The notes under the pieces: generated by a model | The model's input: the letters and a program-made list of their open reading frames with translations, nothing else | What the model was told of the DNA's origin: nothing | Database searches by the model: none | Translations under genes and position numbers: made by a program | Shown here: piece by piece, positions 56,993-64,000 of the stretch | Layout of the letters: the number at the start of each line of letters is the position of its first letter | Position numbering within the stretch: the first letter of the stretch is position 1 | NCBI GenBank assembly: GCA_016081115.2 | Contig: JABTTQ020001114.1 | Coordinates: forward strand, 1-64,000 | DNA from: Rehmannia glutinosa | Lineage: Eukaryota; Streptophyta; Magnoliopsida; Lamiales; Orobanchaceae | Direction of reading: 5' to 3' | Length of the DNA: 64,000 bases

Positions 56993-58900
56993 CACGAGAA
57001 GTTTTTTTGGCTATTTTCCTTTTTTTTTAATTTGTACTTGGAAGTCTATGGATAAAAAAAAAAAGAAAGATGAGTAGTGAAGTGATCTTTTTTTTTTTTT
57101 GAGGGGAAGTAGTGAAGTGATCTTTATAGTATATAAAGAAGAGCGAACAGGATCTAACAAGTACTGTTAAGGACCAGTACTCTGAAACAGTTGTTGCATA
57201 ATTTAGTGGCTTGTACATATGCAAGAATTGAGCCGCTTGGTGATATTTTGCCTCTTATAGAACCCTAAAAATCACTATTCTAAAATTCATGTCTAACTCC
57301 GATTATTCCCCGCCTATGAACTAAGTCCCTCTTATCCGCTTACGTTATTTTTTCGATTAGATCCCGTTTAACCCGTCTAGATCCTGTCTAACCCCGCCTA
57401 GGCTCCACCTATGCGCTAGACACCGCCTCCCGTCTGTCGTCACCTGGCTAGCGCTTTTTAAACCGCTTAAAAAGTATCCAACGCCTTAGCCACGTGGCAA
57501 CCACAAGAAATTTATGTCTCTTGTATGGTGGAGGTCTGGTTAAACCCACACACCATCAAAATGCCCTTGAGCATATGCGAGCTTATAAAGGATTAGTGGG
57601 AATTCATACTGAATAGCATCAGTGTGGGAGGAATTCATACTAAATAACATTCGTGTGGGTTCGATTACGTTAAATAAAGGACCGAAGCTGCTGTCATCAT
57701 ATATATAGTTAGGCGTAATGTGGAAGTTGAGTTATAAAAAAAATAGAATGCTAAAAAGTTAAAAAAATATTAACAAATTAAATAAAAAAATTTAGATGCG
57801 TCAGAGATTGTTGGAGACAAGCATGAAAGAATATGTTTTTATCGAGAACGCTGAAAGCTGTGGAAAAAAAATGTGAGAGGTCAGTTTTATTTCTTTTTCT
57901 TTTTTTACTTTTTTCGTTATTGGGGTATTTATGAAGAAATTCTGGTGGCATCACATGTTGGGTGATGATTTTTGGCAGGGTAAAGCATAGGAAACCACTG
58001 TTCTTTTGGGGATCATCCATTTGCAGAGATGAAGAATAATTACTGTTTGTTGGTGTGTTGAAGAAAAATGGAGGAGGGCAGCATATAATGTAGCCGGAAA
58101 TGAACTCTGTTTTGCTTCCTTTTAACGTTTTTACTTTTCTGGGTTAGTTACGCTGTTTTCTATTTTGCCATGCCAATCAATTTAACGAATTTTTTTTAAT
58201 AAGCGGCAAAATATAAAAGAAAGGAAAAAAATCATTAGTTTGTAGCTTAAGTTATATTGCTCGCTTTTTGTAAATGTGTTAACCATGGTTCGAACCATGT
58301 ATCATTCAATTTATTTGAAATTTGTCCCTTTTCTTACAACTACTATTCCAACTTATTAAAAAAGAGCATGCTGCTAAACCCTCTCGTGGGTTTTCGACAT
58401 CATAAAAGTAAACTAAATTAACAGTGCTAAACCAATATTTTAGGTTAAGGATGAAGAAAAGGTTTGTGCAAAAACTCTATTACACAGATGGAATCGTTTA
58501 TTTCATTTTCTATTCCACGTACGGATATATAAAAGTTATGGCAATGGAAATTCATAATTTATGTTTGATTTATGCCTCAATATAATACGGTAAATTTTAT
58601 ACCTATAATAATCATTTGTACGGTGTAATAAGAATAACACCCTTTTGGTACAAAATTTGTCATCCGCTATGGTAAGGCATACGGAAATTATATGTTAAAT
58701 ATTGTCAATTCTAATATCAAAAGTCCTTATTGTTTACAAAGAAAAGTGCAAGGAAACAAATAAATTTTTCCCCTGCATCTGGGCCCAATACGGGTTCAAA
58801 AACTTCAAATGGGCCATACACTGGCTTTGGCCCAATAAAAATGACCCAAACCTCCTCAACAGAACAAACTGGATCATTCGGGATTACAACAGATGGGAAC
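56993..58900. other. Divergent spacer between IQD and the plastid HSP gene, no gene seen
   Basis: The IQD and HSP genes are transcribed away from each other, so this holds both upstream regions. A C-rich repeat with CCGCCTAGGCTCC and GCGCTAGACACCG is at 57290-57480. A duplicated phrase GTGGGAATTCATACTGAATA / GGAGGAATTCATACTAAATA occurs near 57597 and 57629. TGGGCC-type motifs occur at 58783-58850. A - frame of 80 codons at 57778-58020 is not recognisable. Confidence 0.45.
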
Positions 58901-58920
58901 AAACGATCAAAGCTCGCATG

Positions 58921-58940
58921 GAAAACTCAAGAATATTTTC
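58921..58940 (+). promoter_or_regulatory. Heat-shock element of the plastid HSP gene
   Basis: GAAAACTCAAGAATATTTTC gives four alternating 5-bp units (GAA, CTC, GAA, TTT) in correct phase, two perfect and two with one mismatch to nGAAn/nTTCn. It lies about 70 bp before the TATA box. Confidence 0.6.
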
Positions 58941-58989
58941 ATCTTTTCTCAAACATTCAAGATTTCTCCACTCTTCTCTGTATATTCTC

Positions 58990-59000
58990 TATATATAAAT
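58990..59000 (+). promoter_or_regulatory. TATA box of the plastid HSP gene
   Basis: CTATATATAAAT is 94-104 bp before the ATG, with a short leader following. Confidence 0.65.
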
Positions 59001-59093
59001 CCTCTCTCAGACCATAAACACAACCAATTTCAGAACCAAAAACAGAATCGCAACCTATTTCTGTCACACAATCATCTCTCGTTTCACTCTCTA

Positions 59094-59361
59094 ATGGCGG
59101 CTAAAACCTTAGCTTGTGCTCCTTTTGCATTAAACAATGGTTTTCATACACCAAACAGAGCTTCCGTTGGGCCTTGTTCCGTATTTTTCCCTTCTGCGTG
59201 CAATTTCAGAAGGAGGCCATTAATTAGAGCTCAGGCCACCGGAGAAAACAAAGATTCGGCAGTCGATGTTCAACACGTTAGCACCGGTCAAGGCGGCGCC
59301 AACCAGGGCTCCGCCGTGGAACGGCGGCCCCGGAGGTTGGCTGTCGACGTCTCTCCTTTTG
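59094..59361 (+). CDS. Plastid small heat-shock protein, exon 1 only (HSP21-like)
   Basis: The ATG at 59094 opens MAAKTLACAPFALNNGFHTP, a Ser/Thr/Ala-rich transit peptide with Arg-rich FRRRPLIRAQA near the likely cleavage site. Next come AVDVQHVSTGQGG and NQGSAVERRPRRLAVDVSPF, which match the N-terminal part of chloroplast small HSPs. The exon ends at a GTAAG donor after 'DVSPFG', 89 codons plus one base. Family members are about 220-240 residues and continue with a Met-rich helix and the alpha-crystallin domain, neither of which is in the window. The protein would protect thylakoid and nucleoid proteins under heat. A heat-shock element lies upstream. About 650 bp into the intron an Athila-like element begins, so exon 2, if still present, is at least 4.6 kb away. 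Confidence 0.85.
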
Positions 59362-60008
59362 GTAAGTTCACCGTCACAGTTTCCCTTGGTTTGTTGACTT
59401 TTACTCTGTCTAGTGCGCGGTTCATGCGGTTCTTTCTTTTTCCTTCTTTTATTTTTCTTTAATTTAGACTAACATGTTTCAATTCTTTTAATCCATGAAA
59501 TTTGAATGCTACTATGGAGATCAATGTATTTTCAAAGCGTTATTGTGATGAAATTTAGGATAAATGATAAAAGTTACTACGTGGTCTAGCTTAATCAATA
59601 ATCATAAAGAAAATAAGTTAGGTTTAAACATTACAAAGCACTAAGGGCTTGTATGGATGTATTTCCAAGGTTTGTTGTCTGGATTTCTATTTAAAAATGA
59701 GAACATGTTTGGTTATAAGTTTTCAAATGTATTTTTGACATAGATTTGCGTGATTGTAGTGTATTTTTACCTAGGTTTGCGTAATTAGAATGAAAAATTG
59801 TTTGGTTGTGTTTTCAAAAGAATATTTTCTATAAAAAGGTGAAAAATGGAAATGACTTCATTTCTACTGAAAACTTTTAAAACAAATGATAAGGGTCTTT
59901 TTATGCATGTTTTATGTGTATATTTGAGTAGTATTCGAGTTATTTTATTGTTAGTTTTATAAATTTTTGATTGTACATAGTTCATATTACTCCGGAGTCT
60001 TTTATTGA
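59362..60008 (+). other. First part of the HSP intron
   Basis: AT-rich intronic sequence up to the likely start of the retroelement. Two related phrases, TTTTTGACATAGATTTGCGTG and TTTTTACCTAGGTTTGCGTA, occur near 59730 and 59765. Otherwise no feature is seen. Confidence 0.5.
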
Positions 60009-61584
60009 TGTAGATTGACCATTTGGGGCTAATTTTGGTGAATTTCGGACCATGGATTCATGTCAAAACATACCGGGGGAGTTTAAGGATGCAAAACGCT
60101 CGAAATTCCAAGCCAAACGCAGCGTCATTTCGGGGGCCTTTTTGGTCCAACACGGGCAGGGGGTGTCGGGCAACACGGCCGTGTTCACGGAGCTAAAAAC
60201 TCGCTTTTTTTCGCACAAAACAGACCTCTCCGACACGGCCAGGCCGTGTTCCCCAACACGGCCGTGTCGAGACATGGCTTTGGCCGTGTTGGGAGCACGC
60301 CATGTTTCCCGAGTCCTGTGTGATAAAACAAGACGGCCGGCCGTTACTGGGGCGACACAGGCGTGTCAGGGACCTCTTTTTGCAACTTTTCTTTGCGGAA
60401 TTTGGGGAAAACTCACCAACCAACCCATTTTGGCCACTTTTGTACACTTTTAACACCCTACTTTTTTGAAACATGTCTCCATGTCCCCTCCCTCATCACT
60501 TGAATACAAGAATTCACCAACCAACAAGGAAAATGGAGGCAATTGTTTAACAAAAGAGAGTACTATCAATGTATTGGTTGCCTATAAAAGCCAAGGGTTG
60601 AAGTTGGGAGAGAAATTCATTAGATACTCAGAAAATATTCATTGTATTCACTTCATTAGGTAGAATTGGGATCGGGGTCTTGGAGGAGAAAGAGGGCAAT
60701 ATTGGAGAAGAAGGCTTGGAGCAACATCATCAATCAAGAAAGAAGTCAATTGAGATTTTGAGAAAGATAAGTACACCATGTCTACAATACTTAAATCTTC
60801 TTGTGTAATTTATTCTTTGGTCAAAATCATGTGTAGCTAAACTCCAGTGTTTGAATGTAATGAACTCTAGAATGGATTTGTGATTAAGGTGTGTATGTTT
60901 TTAATAAAATCTTCATATTTTGTGTGATTCACTTATATTATGCTTCGTTCATTCGAATTGATATATGCGCAATATTGATTTGAAGTTTATTTTTCATCCA
61001 GGAAATCGAGAGATTCATGGTGAAATAGAACTATATAAGTGAAAAGAGTTGCATGCAATCCTAGATATAGGGACGACATAAATCTTCCGGATTAGGTCAA
61101 ACCTAATATGGGAATTCACAAATCGTTATAATCTTTGTCTTGAGGGTTTTAACTAGAAAGAGATTTCGATTAATCAACTTGAGATTAGAAGTTTTTCGCC
61201 TTGAGAAAGGGTTTAACTTAAATTGGGAATTTCTACGGTCCACAAGACATGAGATTTTATTAAAAGAGGTTGGTTTTGCTTAAGGGCTTACGGTTGTATT
61301 TTTAACTTGTCAAATCACAAAAACATTCTAGAGGGATTTACATTCAAACACATTTCTATCTCTTGATTTCTTATTTTACAAATCTTCTTTCATTTTTACA
61401 ATTTATAATTTGTTTTCCTTTTTCATCAAACAAAAACTCACGAAAATTGTTAGATTAAATAACAAAAAGACGGCAATTATTAGTACTTACAATCCTCGTG
61501 GGAATGACACTCGGTACTAATAATCTATACTATAAAACGATAGGTGCACTTACTACGGTTTTAAAGGTAGCTTTTGAGCCATCA
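60009..61584 (+). repeat. 5' LTR of the Athila-like element in the HSP intron
   Basis: The end is well supported by the primer-binding context and terminal CA. The start is inferred. It contains a GC-rich stretch with AACACGGCCGTGTT palindromes (60150-60370) and a TATA box CCTATAAAAGCC near 60591-60602. Confidence 0.65.
60593..60599 (+). promoter_or_regulatory. TATA box of the intronic Athila-like LTR
   Basis: TATAAAA in GCCTATAAAAGCCAAGG, in mid-LTR, where an LTR promoter is expected. Confidence 0.6.
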
Positions 61585-61586
61585 AG

Positions 61587-61605
61587 TTTTTGGCGCCGCC
61601 ACGGG
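61587..61605 (+). other. Primer-binding-like site of the intronic Athila-like element
   Basis: TTTTGGCGCCGCCACGGGA begins a few bases after the LTR end. It has the same TGGCGCC core as the other two elements. Confidence 0.7.
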
Positions 61606-61721
61606 ATTGTAATATTAAGAACGCTCTATTTTTGTTAATTTAATCATTTTTTTACCATTATCTTTCTTTTTATCTATCTTTGTAAGTCTTGGTTTATATT
61701 TATCCTCTTTGTTTACCGCAA

Positions 61722-62932
61722 ATGTGTATGCCTACTCGTCGCCGAATTTGGAAGCGCGACATCGCCAAAGAAGAACACGGAGGAAAGTACTAACACGACC
61801 ACGAAGAGGATACTAACGAAAGTAAAGATTTCGTCATGGAGGATGAACAAAGAACTATGTATGACTATGCCAAACCATCCATGGACTGACGTCATCTAAA
61901 GATCGTAAGGCCGCATTGTTGCCGCTTGATAATTTTGAAATCAAACCGAATGTCATTCAAATGGTGCAACAACTTGTCCAATTTGACGGTCTACCGGATG
62001 AAGATCCCAATAATCACATCGCGAATTTTCTTGAAATTTGTGACACTTTCAAAATCAACGGGGTCTCCGATGATGCCATCCGCCACGCTTATTCCCATTC
62101 TCTCTTTGGGGACGAGCAAAACAGTGGTTAAATACTTTGCCAAAAGGAACGATTACAACATGGAATATTATGGCGAGAAAAATTCCTTTTGAAGTATTTC
62201 CCACCGCAAAGACCGCAAGATTAAGGAACGAAATCTCTTCATTTACTCAAGCAGCACGATGAAACTTTATACGATACTTGGGAGAGATTTAAGGAATTAT
62301 TGCGAAAGTGCCCACACCACGGGCTACCTATTTGGATGCAAGTCCAAACATTTTATAATGGGCTACTTTCGCAACAAGACAAATGATTGACGGCGGGGGA
62401 ACTCTTAATAACAAAACGCCGGAAGCCGCTCAGGATTTGATCGAGGAATGGCCATGAATGGCTACCAATGGCAATCCATACGAGGTAAAACTAACAGTGT
62501 CATTGGTGTGTATAATGCAGAGATCGTGTAGTTACGCTCGCCGCACAGGTCGAAGCGTTAACCCAAAAGATCGATGATTTGGCAATTCCTAAACCACCAC
62601 CACCGCATATTTTATCTTGTGAAACTTGCGGAGGACTGCATAATCATCAGGATTGTCCACACACAATTCCTCACGCTGAACATGCTAATTACGTTGGGAA
62701 TCAAGGCAGAAATTACCCAAGTAATCCTTACAGCAACACATATAATCCTGGGTGGCGACAACATCCTAATTTTGGTTGGGGAAATCAAGGTCAACCACGA
62801 CCTAATCCCAATCCTCGATCTACACACGTCTCCGGATTCAAACCAAATCAAGGTAAGCCTAACTTGGAAGATCTTATAACAAAGTTTGTGCAATCACGAG
62901 ATACCCGATTCGGGCGGTGGAAACATCCTTGA
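61722..62932 (+). pseudogene. gag remnant with CCHC zinc knuckle (intronic Athila-like element)
   Basis: A first frame opens at 61722 (MCMPTRRRIWKRDIAKEEHG). Then VIQMVQQLVQFDGLPDEDPN and LEICDTFKINGVSDDAIR (61916-62090) match the Athila gag core. Broken frames continue with WERFKELLRKCPHHGLPIWM and VQTFYNGLLSQQ (about 62278-62385). The knuckle CETCGGLHNHQDC is at about 62620-62658, followed by SNTYNPGWRQHPNFGWGNQG. Frameshifts occur near 62110, 62190 and 62380-62530. Confidence 0.88.
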
Positions 62933-62935
62933 GAA

Positions 62936-63429
62936 ATCAAGAGGCATCTATCCATAAACGGAAAACCAAATAGGCCGGATTGCGAAGATGATTTCCGAAA
63001 GGCCACAAGGTAGTTTTAGGGTAATCTCGAGCCAAACCCGCGGGGAGCACGTAAAGGCAATCACCATCGAGTTTTCCACATGAGCATGATTATGCCAATG
63101 CCGCCATGCGAAATACGTGGAGGATGACATGCCCAAAGAAAATCTCATGAAAAGGAGGTTGCGAATCAAGCCCAAGATCCTTAAATCTGAGTCTAAGAAG
63201 ATAGAAGGGAGGACAAATTTGGTAAGTACCTTAATTCTTTCAAACAATTACATGCCAATATTCCATTTGTTGACCCTCCTTCAAAGCATGTTAGGGATCT
63301 TAATGACATCATTCCTAGTGAAAATAAGCTCAACAAATTATCAAATGTGCAATTGAATGATAAATGTCCTTCCAATGAACTACCACAAAAATTTAATGAT
63401 CCGGGAAGTTTTATTATCCCTTGCACAAT
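62936..63429 (+). other. gag-protease linker of the intronic Athila-like element
   Basis: Broken frames with KENLMKRRLRIKPKILKSES (about 63129-63190) and FVDPPSKHVRDLNDI-like wording (about 63265-63310) fit the Lys/Pro-rich linker seen before the Athila protease. Confidence 0.5.
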
Positions 63430-63837
63430 TGATGGTTTACTGTTGATAGGGCACTAGCCGACTTGGGAGCTAGTATCAACGTGATGTCTTATGAAACATT
63501 CAAGCATGCGGGATTAGGTGAACCTAAACCTATTAGGATGGACATTCAATTAGCCGATAAATCGATTAAACATCCTAGAGGTATTATTAATGATGTGTTA
63601 GTCAAGATTGATAAATTCATGTTCCCAATTGATTTTGTTATTCTTGACATGCATGATGATATTAATGTTCCTCTAATTCTTGGCGTCCTTTCTTTCTTGG
63701 CTGCGAAATCTATCATTGATGTGCATGAGGGAAAATTAACTTTGAGAGTAGGGGATGAACAAGTAATTTTTAAAATTCATGTTGATATTGATAAGGATAC
63801 TACTTGTTCTTTTGTCGATTCAATTCCTTTTGCATGA
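63430..63837 (+). pseudogene. Aspartic protease (intronic Athila-like element)
   Basis: ADLGASINVMSYETF has the Athila-type D-L-G-A catalytic motif, followed by IQLADKSIKHPRGIINDVLV, FPIDFVILDMHDD and SIIDVHEGKLTLRVGDEQV. The frame is open for about 124 codons and is the best preserved coding part of this element. It ends at a stop before RT. After it, ESSPKHQRDF-like frames lead toward the RT region beyond the window. Confidence 0.88.
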
Positions 63838-64000
63838 TGAGAAACTCTTGGAGAAAAGTGTTGTTCAAAGTCCATGTTGGAAGCTTATGCCCAAAAAGGG
63901 GACCGAAAAGGTCGAAATGCACATTTTGAAGCTTGAGGTTGGGGGTAGTTCTCCTAAACACCAACGGGATTTTCATAAGTTTGAAGCTCCACCCGACTAA

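Larger units (their letters stand above)
60009..64000 (+). mobile_element. Athila-like Ty3/gypsy element (3' part beyond the window) in the HSP intron
   Basis: An LTR-like region ends at TTTTGAGCCATCA (61584) and is followed by TTTTTGGCGCCGCCACGGGA, the typical primer-binding context. Gag with a CCHC knuckle and a protease follow on +. The sequence is cut at 64000 before reverse transcriptase. The LTR start at about 60009 (TGTAGATTGACC) is inferred, because the 3' LTR is not in view. It is a different subfamily from the nested element at 5294-17007: the gag and protease wording and the LTRs differ. Confidence 0.85.

Noticed and set aside
57778..58020. 80-codon frame on - (MDDPQKNSGFLCFTLPKII)
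   Set aside because: An ATG-started frame, but no recognisable domain, low-complexity tail and no splice or promoter support. It lies in the IQD/HSP spacer.
60052..60474. Open frames of 93-133 codons on both strands
   Set aside because: They fall in the GC-rich palindromic part of an LTR, and mutual overlap on both strands indicates composition, not genes.
1..64000. tRNA, rRNA or organelle-genome insertions
   Set aside because: I looked for tRNA-like arms, rRNA blocks and plastid genes on both strands and saw none I could support.

Overview
The window reads as nuclear DNA of a dicot plant. It holds split genes with GT-AG introns, a SAUR, a GRF with a miR396 site, an IQD, a large LRR receptor kinase, a MutS2-type protein and the start of a plastid small heat-shock protein. 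These sit among Ty3/gypsy retrotransposons and small DNA transposons. I cannot name the species from sequence alone.

Layout. (1) 1-23465: a Tat-type Ty3/gypsy element on the + strand, degenerate, with its 5' LTR cut by the window start and its 3' LTR ending at 23465. It carries two tandem arrays and an antisense coding remnant downstream of pol. Between its RNase H and integrase sits a younger Athila-like element on the - strand (5294-17007) with two almost identical LTRs of about 1.6 kb. Between its integrase and its 3' LTR, that inner element holds an intronless, broken copy of a cytokinin-activating LOG-family enzyme gene. (2) 23466-28300: gene-poor DNA with a hAT-type MITE that has a perfect 8-bp target duplication, and a SAUR gene (25818-26201). 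(3) 28880-37497: a 20-exon MutS2-like gene on +, with one missing base exactly in the Walker A codons. (4) 38105-41666: an LRR receptor-like kinase on -, convergent with MutS2, with two single-base frameshifts. (5) 41667-47153: AT-rich intergenic DNA ending in a 720-bp hAT-like element. (6) 47631-49214: a growth-regulating factor on + with a miR396 site in the WRC exon. (7) 51159-52164: a foldback element of about 1 kb. (8) 54535-56992: an IQ67-domain gene on -, with MITE copies in its introns. (9) 59094-59361: exon 1 of a plastid small heat-shock protein on +, with a heat-shock element and TATA box upstream. About 650 bp into the following intron, another Athila-like element starts (about 60009) and runs to the window end through LTR, gag and protease.

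The host genes look like an ordinary collection, with no operon-like cooperation. The most unusual items are the LOG-like gene carried inside an Athila-like retrotransposon, the spliced-looking antisense ORF and satellite-like arrays in the Tat element, the P-loop frameshift in MutS2, and the retrotransposon in the first intron of the plastid HSP gene. Single-base indels at homopolymers recur in otherwise intact genes, so assembly error must be excluded before any gene is called dead.
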